A DNA stretch of 64,000 nt from an uncultured Lacinutrix sp. (GCF_947500605.1 NZ_CANMSJ010000001.1:620001-684000), one strand, 5' to 3'. Positions 41,644-50,563 are shown, counted from the stretch's first letter. A program made the numbers and translations. The notes: a model not told the origin generated them from the letters alone.

Positions 41644-44037
41644 ATGTTAGCACTCTTAAAAAAAGAAATAAACTCGTTTTTCGCTTCACCAATTGGTTAT
41701 TTGGTGATTGCTATATTCTTATTATTAAATGGCTTGCTTTTATGGCTATTTAAAGGTGAATTTAATGTTCTCGATTATGGTTTTGCAGACCTATCATCGT
41801 TCTTTTTATTATCGCCTTGGATTCTTATTTTTCTTATTCCTGCTGTTACTATGCGTAGTTTTAGCGACGAAAAAAAACAAGGTACTTTAGAGCTTTTATT
41901 AACCAAACCTATTTCTCATTTACAAATTGTACTTGGTAAATATTTTGGAGCATTTTTATTAATAATTTTAGCACTTATACCTACTCTACTCTATGTTTAT
42001 ACTGTTAACCAATTAGGTAAACCTGTTGGTAATTTAGATGTTGGGAGTACTTTAGGTTCTTATTTAGGGCTACTATTTTTAGTTGCAGCTTATACGGCAA
42101 TTGGTATTTTCTCTTCTACTTTAAGCGATAATCAAATAGTCGCTTTTATTATAGCCGTTTTTCTATGTTTCTTATTCTATGTTGGTTTTGAAGGCTTAGC
42201 AGATATTTTAGGAAGCTTTGTAGAGCAAATAGGTATGGCATCTCATTTTAAAAGTATGAGTCGTGGCGTTCTAGACACCAGAGATATTATCTATTTTTTA
42301 AGTGTTACTGCGCTATTTATATTTTTAACCGTAAAACGTATAAATGCAGAAGGCTCTCAACCTATAAAATGGTTACATCTTGCTATTATCCCTATAGCTT
42401 TAATTGTTTTAAATGTTACTAGTACAACTATATACAAACGTTTTGATTTGACTTCAGATAGTCGTTATACTTTAAACGAAGCCTCATTAAATGTTATAAA
42501 AGATGTCGATTCTCCAATATTGATTGATGTCTTTTTAGAAGGCGAAGATTTTCCTTCAGAATTTAGAAGATTACAAACCGAAACAAGACAATTACTAGAA
42601 GAATTTACAGCATATAATAGTAATATAAAATTCAATTTTATAAATCCTATTGAAGACGAAGCTACTCGCGAACGCAACATAGCTCAACTTACAGATCGTG
42701 GCTTAACACCAATGCAATTAAGCGTTCAAGATAATGGGAAGCAATCGCAAACTGTAATTATACCTTGGGCTTTGGCAAGCTACAATAACCAAACGGTAGA
42801 TATTCCTTTAGTTAAATACAAAGTAAATGCCAACCAACAAGAATTGGTAACAAACTCTGTACAACACTTAGAATATGCCTTTGCCGATGGTTTAAGCAAA
42901 CTTATAAACCCTAAAAAAAGGAAAATTGCAATTTTAAAAGGAAATGCAGAACTTGAAGATCTTAAAATAGCAGACTTTTTAACCACGCTTGGTCAATACT
43001 ATTACATTGCTCCTTTTACATTAGATAGTGTGGCTACAAACCCACAAAAAACGGCTAAATCTCTAAACACTTACGATTTAGTAATTGCAGCTAAACCTAC
43101 AGAAGCATTTTCTGAAGAAGAAAAATATGTACTCGACCAATACACTATGAATGGTGGCAAAAGTCTATGGTTAATAGATAAAGTTGTCATGGAAAAGGAC
43201 AGTTTATTTAATCCTGAAGGCAAGAATATTGCAATTCCTAGAGATTTAAATTTAACAGATTACTTTTTTAAATACGGTGCACGTATTAATCCTTTATTAA
43301 CGAGTGTTAAGAGTCAGAATATTGGTAGAATAACTTTAGAAACTGGTCAAGATGAAAGCTTAAAGCTTCAACATTTTTTATGGCCCTATTCGCCATTAGC
43401 ATTAAGCGATGTTAACCACCCAATTACTAATAATTTAAACTTTGTAAAGTTTGACTTTGCAAACCAAATAGACACGCTTAAAAACGACATTAAGAAGACT
43501 ATTTTACTTAAAACCGATAGACCAAGTCGTCTAGAAGGTACTCCAAAAGAGATAAATCTAAGTTTTGCTTTAACAGAGCCAGATTCTAAGCTTTTTACTA
43601 AAGACAGACAAAACCTTGCTGTGCTTTTAGAAGGTGAATTTACATCGGTTTATAACAATCGTGTAAAGCCACTTCAATTAGAAAATGACAAAACAAAAAG
43701 CGCCGAAACTAAAATGATAATTATTGCCGATGGAGATGTTATTAAAAACGACATAGACAAAGGTAGACCAACAACTTTAGGGTTCGATAAGTGGACAAAA
43801 GAGACTTATGGCAATAAAGAATTTTTGCTTAATGCTGTCAATTATCTTTTAGATGACGACGGACTTATAAACATTCGAAGCAAGGAAGTAAAAGTTGCGT
43901 TTTTAGATCAAGCAAAAATTGCTAAAGAAAAAACAAAATGGCAAACCATTAATATTGTGTTGCCTTTACTGCTATTAGGCTTGTTTGGCTTTGTTTTTAA
44001 CTTTTTAAGAAAACGTAAATACGCTAAAAAAAGTTAA
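41644..44037 (+). CDS. gldFG: Fused GldF-GldG gliding-motility ABC transporter protein
   Basis: 797 residues. Residues 1-235 are a six-helix ABC-2 permease that matches GldF (LLKKEINSFFASPIGYL, FSDEKKQGTLELLLTKPIS). Residues 240-797 match GldG: a membrane anchor (about 243-262), the YKRFDLTSDSRYTLN entry, a large periplasmic region and a C-terminal helix (about 770-790) with a basic tail. In Flavobacterium johnsoniae GldF (~240 aa) and GldG (~560 aa) are separate and work with the ATPase GldA in gliding. No stop or start lies at the junction, so this is a true fused frame. Confidence 0.9.
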   Translation: MLALLKKEINSFFASPIGYLVIAIFLLLNGLLLWLFKGEFNVLDYGFADLSSFFLLSPWILIFLIPAVTMRSFSDEKKQGTLELLLTKPISHLQIVLGKYFGAFLLIILALIPTLLYVYTVNQLGKPVGNLDVGSTLGSYLGLLFLVAAYTAIGIFSSTLSDNQIVAFIIAVFLCFLFYVGFEGLADILGSFVEQIGMASHFKSMSRGVLDTRDIIYFLSVTALFIFLTVKRINAEGSQPIKWLHLAIIPIALIVLNVTSTTIYKRFDLTSDSRYTLNEASLNVIKDVDSPILIDVFLEGEDFPSEFRRLQTETRQLLEEFTAYNSNIKFNFINPIEDEATRERNIAQLTDRGLTPMQLSVQDNGKQSQTVIIPWALASYNNQTVDIPLVKYKVNANQQELVTNSVQHLEYAFADGLSKLINPKKRKIAILKGNAELEDLKIADFLTTLGQYYYIAPFTLDSVATNPQKTAKSLNTYDLVIAAKPTEAFSEEEKYVLDQYTMNGGKSLWLIDKVVMEKDSLFNPEGKNIAIPRDLNLTDYFFKYGARINPLLTSVKSQNIGRITLETGQDESLKLQHFLWPYSPLALSDVNHPITNNLNFVKFDFANQIDTLKNDIKKTILLKTDRPSRLEGTPKEINLSFALTEPDSKLFTKDRQNLAVLLEGEFTSVYNNRVKPLQLENDKTKSAETKMIIIADGDVIKNDIDKGRPTTLGFDKWTKETYGNKEFLLNAVNYLLDDDGLINIRSKEVKVAFLDQAKIAKEKTKWQTINIVLPLLLLGLFGFVFNFLRKRKYAKKS

Positions 44038-44086
44038 AATTAGCATCACTATTTTTTCGTTTTAATGAAAAAATTCTGTTAATAAG

Positions 44087-44122
44087 TTTGTTTCTGTTTT
44101 AGGCAGTTAAACAATATATTTG
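44087..44122 (+). promoter_or_regulatory. dnaN promoter: TTTG-N24-TATATTTG
   Basis: An exact TAnnTTTG (44115-44122) is preceded by TTTG (44087-44090) at 24 bp, one more than usual. The leader to the dnaN ATG would be about 33 nt. Confidence 0.5.
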
Positions 44123-44161
44123 TAATAACTAATTATTGAGAATTTAACGACCAATATACAT

Positions 44162-45280
44162 ATGAAGTTTATAGTTTCAAGTACATACTTACTTAAGCAA
44201 TTACAAGTATTAGGAGGTGTAATTAACAGCTCTAATACCTTACCTATTTTAGATAATTTCCTTTTCGATATCGATAATAACGCATTAACTGTTTCAGCTA
44301 GTGATTTAGAAACGACTATGTCTTCAACTTTAGATATAGAAAGCGATAGCAAAGGAAGTGTTGCTATTCCTGCACGTTTATTATTAGACACTTTAAAAAC
44401 GTTTCCGGAACAGCCGTTAACCTTTACTGTTGAAGAAAATAACACTGTAGAAATTAGCTCTAATCATGGTAAATACGCTTTAGCTTATGCAGATGGTGCA
44501 GAATTTCCTAAAGCTGTAGCGCTTGAAGATCCTTCTAGTACAACTATAGCCGGACATATTTTAGCAACTGCTATTAGCAAAACTATTTTTGCTGCTGGTA
44601 ACGATGATTTAAGACCGGTAATGAGTGGTGTTTTCTTTCAGTTTTCTACAGACAACTTAACGTTTGTTGCAACTGATGCACACAAGCTTGTAAAATATAC
44701 TCGTGAAGATGTTTCTGCTTCTCAAGTTGCAGAATTTATTATGCCTAAGAAACCTTTAACATTGTTAAAAGGTATTTTATCTGCTAGTGAAGAAAATGTA
44801 ACAATTGATTATAACGATTCTAATGCAAAATTCACTTTTGAGAATACTGTATTAATTTGTCGTTTAATTGATGGTAAATATCCTAATTACGAAGCGGTTA
44901 TCCCAAAGGAGAATCCGAATAAATTAAGTATTGATCGTACTCAGTTTTTAAACTCGGTAAAACGTGTTAGTATTTTCTCTAACAAAACAACACACCAAAT
45001 TAGATTAAAAATTGCTGGTGCAGAACTTAATATCTCTGCCGAAGATATCGATTACTCTAATAAAGCAGAAGAGCGTTTAACTTGTGATTATCAAGGAGAC
45101 GATATGCAAATTGGTTTCAACTCTCGTTTCTTAACAGAGATGTTAAACAATTTAAGTGCAACAGATGTACAATTAGAAATGAGTATGCCTAACAGAGCCG
45201 GAATTTTAACTCCTATTGATGGATTAGATGAAGGTGAACATGTAACAATGCTTGTTATGCCTGTTATGCTAAATAGCTAG
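44162..45280 (+). CDS. dnaN: DNA polymerase III beta subunit (sliding clamp)
   Basis: 372 residues, three clamp domains. MKFIVSSTYLLKQLQVLGGV, TFVATDAHKLVKYTR and the C-terminal TMLVMPVML are typical of Bacteroidetes DnaN. It forms the ring that holds the replicative polymerase on DNA. It does not lie beside dnaA in this window but follows gldFG. It is followed by two hairpins. Confidence 0.96.
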   Translation: MKFIVSSTYLLKQLQVLGGVINSSNTLPILDNFLFDIDNNALTVSASDLETTMSSTLDIESDSKGSVAIPARLLLDTLKTFPEQPLTFTVEENNTVEISSNHGKYALAYADGAEFPKAVALEDPSSTTIAGHILATAISKTIFAAGNDDLRPVMSGVFFQFSTDNLTFVATDAHKLVKYTREDVSASQVAEFIMPKKPLTLLKGILSASEENVTIDYNDSNAKFTFENTVLICRLIDGKYPNYEAVIPKENPNKLSIDRTQFLNSVKRVSIFSNKTTHQIRLKIAGAELNISAEDIDYSNKAEERLTCDYQGDDMQIGFNSRFLTEMLNNLSATDVQLEMSMPNRAGILTPIDGLDEGEHVTMLVMPVMLNS

Positions 45281-45310
45281 TAACCTGACTACTAAATATT
45301 ATATAAAATA

Positions 45311-45334
45311 GATTTTTCTATAAATAGAAAAATC
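45311..45334 (+). terminator. A/T hairpin after dnaN
   Basis: GATTTTTCTA pairs with TAGAAAAATC over a 4-nt loop. It is the first of two hairpins behind dnaN and has no T-tract of its own. Confidence 0.45.
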
Positions 45335-45347
45335 GCCAATATTATAA

Positions 45348-45373
45348 AAACGCAACCTCTCGAGGTTGCGTTT
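45348..45373 (+). terminator. dnaN terminator with the AAACGCAACCT stem
   Basis: AAACGCAACCT-CTCG-AGGTTGCGTTT is a perfect 11-bp stem with a 4-nt loop. The arms are identical to those at 19744 and 45904. Confidence 0.7.
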
Positions 45374-45490
45374 AGCTTTATAATACTACTGTAGAACGAT
45401 TAATTTTGTCTCTAACATAAATTTAATTGATGTTTGTTAATATAATAAATCAATATTTCTGATTTATCACGCTAATTAATCTGAAACAAA

Positions 45491-45877
45491 ATGAAACATC
45501 AAATTAAAGTACTATTACTAATCCTGTCTTGCACAACACTATTTAATTGTAGTTCGAATGATGATTCAATTAAAAACATTAACAGTGAAACAGATTTTAT
45601 TGGGGAATGGTTACGTAGCGATTCTACAGAAGATATTCAATATAAAATGGTTTTTACAAAACAAGTTTTAGAAAGTGATTCTGAAAAAATAGGCTACATT
45701 ATTAGCAGTGTTACCTATAGTACTGGAGAGGCTACATCTAGTTTAGGTGATTTTAATTGGAACATTAATAACGATGTATTGACTTTAGATAAAGTTGTAA
45801 CAACTTTTCAATTTTCATCTAATAGAGATGCGTTGCTTTTACCAAGTTTTTCGGAATTAGAATTTATAAAACAATAG
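45491..45877 (+). CDS. Small lipoprotein, lipocalin-like
   Basis: 128 residues with a lipobox ending in LFNC at Cys20, followed by SSNDDS, an acid-rich stretch like the surface-export signal of Bacteroidetes lipoproteins. The remainder is short beta strands (IGEWLRSDSTEDIQYKMVF, LGDFNWNINNDVLTL) like small lipocalin-like domains. No specific function can be given. It stands alone with its own terminator. Confidence 0.75.
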   Translation: MKHQIKVLLLILSCTTLFNCSSNDDSIKNINSETDFIGEWLRSDSTEDIQYKMVFTKQVLESDSEKIGYIISSVTYSTGEATSSLGDFNWNINNDVLTLDKVVTTFQFSSNRDALLLPSFSELEFIKQ

Positions 45878-45903
45878 TAAATATATTATAGCTATAAATT
45901 AAA

Positions 45904-45929
45904 AAACGCAACCTCTTCAGGTTGCGTTT
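45904..45929. terminator. Bidirectional terminator with the AAACGCAACCT stem
   Basis: AAACGCAACCT-CTTC-AGGTTGCGTTT between the lipoprotein gene and the convergent DUF4870 gene. It is the third copy of the same stem with a different loop. Confidence 0.75.
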
Positions 45930-45998
45930 CTCTTTATCTTAAAATAAAATTCAACTAACTAACAAAATTATAAGATAAAGGTATTTTCTTTTTACTTA

Positions 45999-46337
45999 CT
46001 AGTTTATAAAATTATAGCTTAATGGATATGTAGGGTTTTCTCCATTATTAGCTTTAATAGCATTAATAATTGGAAACAATACTGAAACAACTCCCAATAC
46101 AATAAAGCCTACCAATCCAAGTCCAAATAATAGAATTAAAGGAATACAAATTATAAAGTTTACAATTAAACTTAATTGGAAGTTAATAATTTTCTTTCCT
46201 TGCTCGTCTATTTGGTAATTTTCGTCTTTTTTAGTGAACCATATTATTAATGGTACTATTAAACCTCCAAAACCTGTTATTGCGGTTAGCAACTGACTTA
46301 AATGAGTTAATACTAATAATTGTCTATCTTCTTTCAT
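45999..46337 (-). CDS. DUF4870/Tic20-like small membrane protein
   Basis: 112 residues with three or four hydrophobic helices. The segments LTHLSQLLTAITGFGGLIVPLIIW and IDEQGKKIINFQLS are diagnostic of DUF4870. It is an inner-membrane protein of unknown function, monocistronic. Confidence 0.85.
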   Translation of the reverse strand: MKEDRQLLVLTHLSQLLTAITGFGGLIVPLIIWFTKKDENYQIDEQGKKIINFQLSLIVNFIICIPLILLFGLGLVGFIVLGVVSVLFPIINAIKANNGENPTYPLSYNFIN

Positions 46338-46448
46338 AGCGTTTTGATTTAGTGTGTTGAAATAAATTCAACTGATTGATTGATACTTATATGACGCTAG
46401 TCTCACAAAAATGTTACAGTTTTATTCAAAAAAAATTATAAAAACAAA

Positions 46449-46488
46449 AAAACTCATTCTACTCTAAAAATAGAGAAAAATGAGTTTC
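46449..46488 (-). terminator. Terminator of the sulfur operon
   Basis: AAACTCATT pairs with AATGAGTTT, with an inner CTCTA/TAGAG pair, and A-runs on the left give T-runs on the complement. It lies about 50 bp behind the last YeeE gene. Confidence 0.7.
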
Positions 46489-46541
46489 TGTTAAATAATT
46501 ATTTTTATAGCTATAATCTAGCTTAGCAACACACTAAAAAA

Positions 46542-46958
46542 TTAATGAGGCAATTTATTTCTTAAAACACCATAAACAAAAGTTCCTATAAGTGCTCCTA
46601 GAATTAAAACTAGAATACTTGGTAGCATTGAACCTAATAATACGTACATAGGTCCTGGACAAGCTCCTGCTAAAGCCCAACCTAAACCAAAAATAATACC
46701 TCCAGTAATATATCTTGTAAACCCTTTGTCTTTTGAGTTTATTATAATCTCATTCCCACTAAAATCTTTAGATTGATTTCGTTTTAAATACTTAACAACT
46801 ATAATTCCTAAAACAACCGCAGATCCAATAATGCCATACATGTGAAAGCTTTTAAACTGAAACATTTCGTAGATACGAAACCATGAAGCAACTTCAGATT
46901 TAATAAATAATATGCCTAGAAATAAACCGATGCCAAAAAATGATAAAAATTTCTTCAT
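46542..46958 (-). CDS. YeeE/YedE-type sulfur permease, half 2 (DUF6691-like)
   Basis: 138 residues with four helices. GWALAGACPGPMYVLLGS contains the conserved Cys of the second YeeE half. YeeE/TsuA imports thiosulfate by passing it along membrane cysteines; in many bacteria the protein is split into two genes, as here. It begins 4 bp after the first half and is last in the operon. Confidence 0.85.
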   Translation of the reverse strand: MKKFLSFFGIGLFLGILFIKSEVASWFRIYEMFQFKSFHMYGIIGSAVVLGIIVVKYLKRNQSKDFSGNEIIINSKDKGFTRYITGGIIFGLGWALAGACPGPMYVLLGSMLPSILVLILGALIGTFVYGVLRNKLPH

Positions 46959-46962
46959 AACT

Positions 46963-47517
46963 CTAAAAAATTAAAGGGAATATAAGGTGTACCATTATTA
47001 GACCACCAATAAAAAAGCCTATTACGGCAATTAAAGATGGTAACTGTAAATTACTTAGACCAGAGATAGCGTGACCAGAAGTACAACCTCCTGCATAACG
47101 CGCTCCAAACCCAACTAAAAATCCACCAATTATAATAATAGCAAATCCTTTAACGGTTAATAAGCTTTCTAAACTAAACAACTCTGTTGGTAAAAATGCT
47201 GTATTTGTACTATTAATACCTAATTCTTGAAGTTTCGCAACTACATCTGGATTTATTTGAGGAGCTGTAGGAGTTAAAAATTGTAAAGCAACAAATCCTC
47301 CAACAATAACACCAGCCACAACATATAAATTCCAAGAATCTTTTTTCCAATCAAATTTAAAAAAATCAGCAAATTTTCCTGCTCCTCCAATAGAACACAT
47401 GGTTCTTAAGTTTGAAGACATTCCGAATTTCTTACCCATTTTAAGGAGTAGAAACATTGTTAATGTAATTAACGGCCCGGCAACGTACCATGGCCAAGTA
47501 CTATAGATTATATCCAT
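46963..47517 (-). CDS. YeeE/YedE-type sulfur permease, half 1
   Basis: 184 residues with four or five helices. GFGARYAGGCTSGHAISGLSN is the YeeE signature with its transport Cys. A second Cys in MCSIGG lies near residue 42. With the 46542-46958 protein it makes a full permease for thiosulfate or another reduced sulfur species. It follows the persulfide dioxygenase gene by 11 bp. Confidence 0.88.
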   Translation of the reverse strand: MDIIYSTWPWYVAGPLITLTMFLLLKMGKKFGMSSNLRTMCSIGGAGKFADFFKFDWKKDSWNLYVVAGVIVGGFVALQFLTPTAPQINPDVVAKLQELGINSTNTAFLPTELFSLESLLTVKGFAIIIIGGFLVGFGARYAGGCTSGHAISGLSNLQLPSLIAVIGFFIGGLIMVHLIFPLIF

Positions 47518-47528
47518 ATTTGGGTTTA

Positions 47529-48944
47529 TTATTTTTTAAGTGTTGATGGGCAAACGAAATCTGAAACAGGAATACCTGCTTTTTTAATAGCTCCCATCCC
47601 TCCTGCTACATCTACTAAATTATGAATACCTCTACTTTTTAATATAGAAGCTGCAATTACTGAACGGTAACCACCACCACAATACACATAAAAAGGTTCG
47701 TTTTTTGGAAATCCTGATAAATGAGCGTTTAAATCATCTAAAGGTGTGAAGTTTGCATTTTCAACATGTCCTGCAATAAACTCTCCTTCTTTTCTTACAT
47801 CAAAAACCGGAATAGTAGCTTTTTCTAATCTTTCTTTAAATTCTTCCGCAGAAATAGAAATTAAGTCATCAGTTTCCTTTCCTGCTTCTTTCCAAGCCTC
47901 AAAACTACCACCTAAATACCCTAAAGTATTATCGAAACCTACACGAGATAATCTTGTAATAGCTTCCTCTTCGTTTCCTTTATCTACAACCAATAATAAT
48001 GGCTGTTTTACGTCTGCAATTAATGCTCCAACCCAAGGAGCAAACCCACCTTTTAAACCTATAAATATAGAACGTGGAATGTGTCCTTTAATAAATTCTG
48101 ACTGGTGACGAACATCTAAAACCAATGCCTCAGTTTCATTTGCTGCTGCTTCAAAAGCTTCTGGAGATAAGGCTTTTGTTCCTTTTTTAATTACTGTATC
48201 TATATCTTCGTAACCTTCCTTATTCATTTTTACATTTAAAGGAAAGTATTTTGGTGGAGGTAACAAACCATCTGTAACTTCTTTTACAAATTCAGCTTTA
48301 GTCATGTCTGCTCTTAAAGCATAATTCATAGCTTTTTGGTTACCTAAAGTATCCACTGTTTCTTTCATCATGTTTTTTCCACATGCAGAACCTGCGCCAT
48401 GTCCTGGATATACTGTAACATCGTCTGCTAACGGCATAATTTTAGAACGTAAACTATCGAAAGATAAACCTGCAAGATCTTCCATAGTCATATCTGCAGC
48501 TTTTTGTGCTAAATCTGGTCTTCCAACATCACCTAAAAACAAAGTATCACCACTAAATATAGCATGGTCTTTTCCGTTTTCATCTTTTAATAAATACGTT
48601 GTACTCTCCATAGTATGACCAGGAGTATGCAATGCTGTAATAGTTACTTTTCCTAGTTTAAACACTTGATTATCTTCGGCTATTATGGCATCAAAAGATG
48701 GGTTTGCTGTTGGTCCATAAACTATTGGAGCTCCAGTTTCTTTAGATAACGTTACATGTCCAGAAACAAAATCGGCATGGAAATGTGTTTCGAAAATATA
48801 TTTAATTTTAGCGTTATTACTTTCCGCTTTAGCGATATAATTTTTCACTTCACGTAAAGGATCTATAATTGCTACTTCTCCTTCACTCTCTATGTAATAT
48901 GCGCCTTGTGCAAGGCAACCCGTATATATTTGTTCTATTTTCAT
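47529..48944 (-). CDS. CstB-like persulfide dioxygenase-rhodanese fusion
   Basis: 471 residues in three parts. A metallo-beta-lactamase domain (about 1-245) has THFHADFVSGH, HTPGHT and YPGHGAGSACG. A rhodanese fold follows (about 258-355) whose active-site position reads VVDKGNEE, without Cys. A second rhodanese (about 365-462) has catalytic Cys near 421 in YCGGGYRS. This is the arrangement of CstB, which oxidises persulfides to thiosulfate. Cytoplasmic persulfide detoxification coupled to the adjacent sulfur transporters is the likely role. Confidence 0.88.
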   Translation of the reverse strand: MKIEQIYTGCLAQGAYYIESEGEVAIIDPLREVKNYIAKAESNNAKIKYIFETHFHADFVSGHVTLSKETGAPIVYGPTANPSFDAIIAEDNQVFKLGKVTITALHTPGHTMESTTYLLKDENGKDHAIFSGDTLFLGDVGRPDLAQKAADMTMEDLAGLSFDSLRSKIMPLADDVTVYPGHGAGSACGKNMMKETVDTLGNQKAMNYALRADMTKAEFVKEVTDGLLPPPKYFPLNVKMNKEGYEDIDTVIKKGTKALSPEAFEAAANETEALVLDVRHQSEFIKGHIPRSIFIGLKGGFAPWVGALIADVKQPLLLVVDKGNEEEAITRLSRVGFDNTLGYLGGSFEAWKEAGKETDDLISISAEEFKERLEKATIPVFDVRKEGEFIAGHVENANFTPLDDLNAHLSGFPKNEPFYVYCGGGYRSVIAASILKSRGIHNLVDVAGGMGAIKKAGIPVSDFVCPSTLKK

Positions 48945-49048
48945 CTTAATTCTATTTTAAATTTTACCAAAAACTATATTTATTTTGATGCTGTTTATTT
49001 TTAATTTTTCAAATTTACTAATGTTTTTAAATAACCAAAGTAACATAG

Positions 49049-49843
49049 CTATAATACTAACTCCTTTAAAACTATGTAAATTGACATAGCTAATACAAAC
49101 CAACCAAAGCTCTTTTTTAATTTTTTTCCAGAAACAAATTTAGAAAAATAGCCACCTACTAGAATCCCAATTATTGTTAATAATGAAAATGTTAGTAGAA
49201 AAAACCAATCTACGTCTATAGTTTGTACATCTCCACAAAAACCGATTAAAGAGTTTATTGCTACAATAATTAAAGAAGTTCCTACCGCTTTTTTCATATC
49301 TAAACCAGCCCAAAGTACTAATGCAGGAACATATAAAAAGCCACCTCCTGCTCCTATAAGTCCTGTAATAACACCAATAATTACACCTTGAATAAACGTT
49401 TTGTAATAAGGCTGAGGAACATTGCTTACAGCCTTGCTTTGTTTTGATTTAATCATTGAAAATGCAGCCAAAAACATAATTATTGCAAAAAATATCATAA
49501 TTGCCATTCCTTTAGACAATGAGAAATCTCCTACAGTAAAAAGTGTTTCGGGTATTGCTGGTACTAAATAACGTCTTGAAATAAAGACTGCAAGAAATGA
49601 TGGAAAACTAAAGGCTAAACCTGTTTTAAAATCTACTAATCCTTTTTGATGCTTTTGAATAACTCCTACTAAAGACGAAGAACCTACTACAAATAATGAA
49701 TAGGCTGTTGCAATAACTGGATTAAAACCTAAGAAATAGACTAATAAAGGTACAGTAAGAATAGATCCTCCGCCTCCAATTAAACCTAATATTCCTCCAA
49801 TAAAGAAAGCGCCTAAATAAGTTACTATTTGTTGTAAATCCAT
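49049..49843 (-). CDS. TauE/SafE-family sulfite exporter-type permease
   Basis: 264 residues and about eight helices. Two related halves carry GGGGSILTVPLLVYFLG and GAGGGFLYVPALVLWAG, the TauE/SafE signatures. Members export sulfite or sulfoacetate, which fits its place in a persulfide-oxidation operon. Its promoter region holds a -7 box and a Crp/Fnr-type palindrome. Confidence 0.88.
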   Translation of the reverse strand: MDLQQIVTYLGAFFIGGILGLIGGGGSILTVPLLVYFLGFNPVIATAYSLFVVGSSSLVGVIQKHQKGLVDFKTGLAFSFPSFLAVFISRRYLVPAIPETLFTVGDFSLSKGMAIMIFFAIIMFLAAFSMIKSKQSKAVSNVPQPYYKTFIQGVIIGVITGLIGAGGGFLYVPALVLWAGLDMKKAVGTSLIIVAINSLIGFCGDVQTIDVDWFFLLTFSLLTIIGILVGGYFSKFVSGKKLKKSFGWFVLAMSIYIVLKELVL

Positions 49844-49864
49844 TTTTTAAGAAAAGTTATTGGG

Positions 49865-49872
49865 CAAATTTA
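49865..49872 (-). promoter_or_regulatory. TAnnTTTG -7 box for tauE
   Basis: The complement reads TAAATTTG, an exact match. Transcription would start near 49861, about 18 nt before the ATG at 49843. There is no TTG at -33; the palindrome at 49890-49913 occupies that area. Confidence 0.5.
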
Positions 49873-49889
49873 ATTAACTTTTTAAGTAT

Positions 49890-49913
49890 TTATTGTAACA
49901 ATAGTTACAATAA
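49890..49913. promoter_or_regulatory. Crp/Fnr-type operator TTATTGTAAC-N4-GTTACAATAA
   Basis: A perfect 10-bp inverted repeat with a 4-bp spacer, directly after the Crp/Fnr gene stop. Its centre (49901.5) is about 41 bp upstream of the start predicted from the -7 box, the class II activator position. Confidence 0.65.
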
Positions 49914-50546
49914 CTATAAGTCTAGAATTTTTATATTGTTTCTACTAAGTTTAATTTTACCATTAATTTCAAGCTTTTTTAAGAGTCTAGATATTACAAC
50001 TCTAGAAGTATGCAAGTCGTTTGCAATGTCTTGATGCGTTACAATAATAACTTCGTTATGGTTAACCATTGCCTTATCTTTTAAATACTTAAACAATCTC
50101 TCATCCATTTTTAAAAAGGCTATAGTATCTACAGCTTCTAGCAACTCTGTCATGCGATCGTGATAGCTTTGCAAAATAAACTTTTGCCAAGTTTTATACT
50201 TACTTAACCAAGATTCCATTTTTTCTACAGGAATCATTATTAGTTTTGTATCTGTTTCTGCAATGGCTCTAATTTCACTTTTTGAACTCCCCAAACAGCA
50301 AGATAATGTCATGGCACAAGTATCACCTTGTTCTATAAAATATAAGATTAATTCATCTCCTTTTTCGTCCTCCCTAAGAATTTTTATAGCACCTTCTATA
50401 AGTAAAGGCATCGATTTAATATAGTCTCCAATCTCTATCAGTTTGGTTCCAGGATCTATTTCTTTGTAAATACCGACTTCGTTAATTTCTTGAAGCAAAT
50501 CATCTTCAAATAAATATCCGTATTGTTCTGTAAGTGCTTTTAACAT
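49914..50546 (-). CDS. Crp/Fnr-family regulator with a C-x5-CC motif
   Basis: 210 residues. The effector roll (about 15-125) holds the protein's only cysteines, Cys77, Cys83 and Cys84, in TCAMTLSCCLGSSKSE. This replaces the cNMP phosphate-binding region. The winged HTH (about 150-208) has THQDIANDLHTSRVVISRLLKKLE. Heading a sulfur-oxidation operon with a thiol cluster in its sensor domain, it is a good candidate for a persulfide or sulfide sensor (inference). Its own promoter is at 50564-50597. Confidence 0.9.
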   Translation of the reverse strand: MLKALTEQYGYLFEDDLLQEINEVGIYKEIDPGTKLIEIGDYIKSMPLLIEGAIKILREDEKGDELILYFIEQGDTCAMTLSCCLGSSKSEIRAIAETDTKLIMIPVEKMESWLSKYKTWQKFILQSYHDRMTELLEAVDTIAFLKMDERLFKYLKDKAMVNHNEVIIVTHQDIANDLHTSRVVISRLLKKLEINGKIKLSRNNIKILDL

Positions 50547-50563
50547 AACTATTTTTAGTCCTG

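Noticed and set aside
44107-44445. 112-aa open frame antisense to the start of dnaN
   Set aside because: It overlaps the dnaN promoter and N-terminus; no conserved features.
47746-48108. 120-aa open frame antisense to the CstB-like gene
   Set aside because: It lies wholly within a well-supported gene on the other strand and shows no motif.
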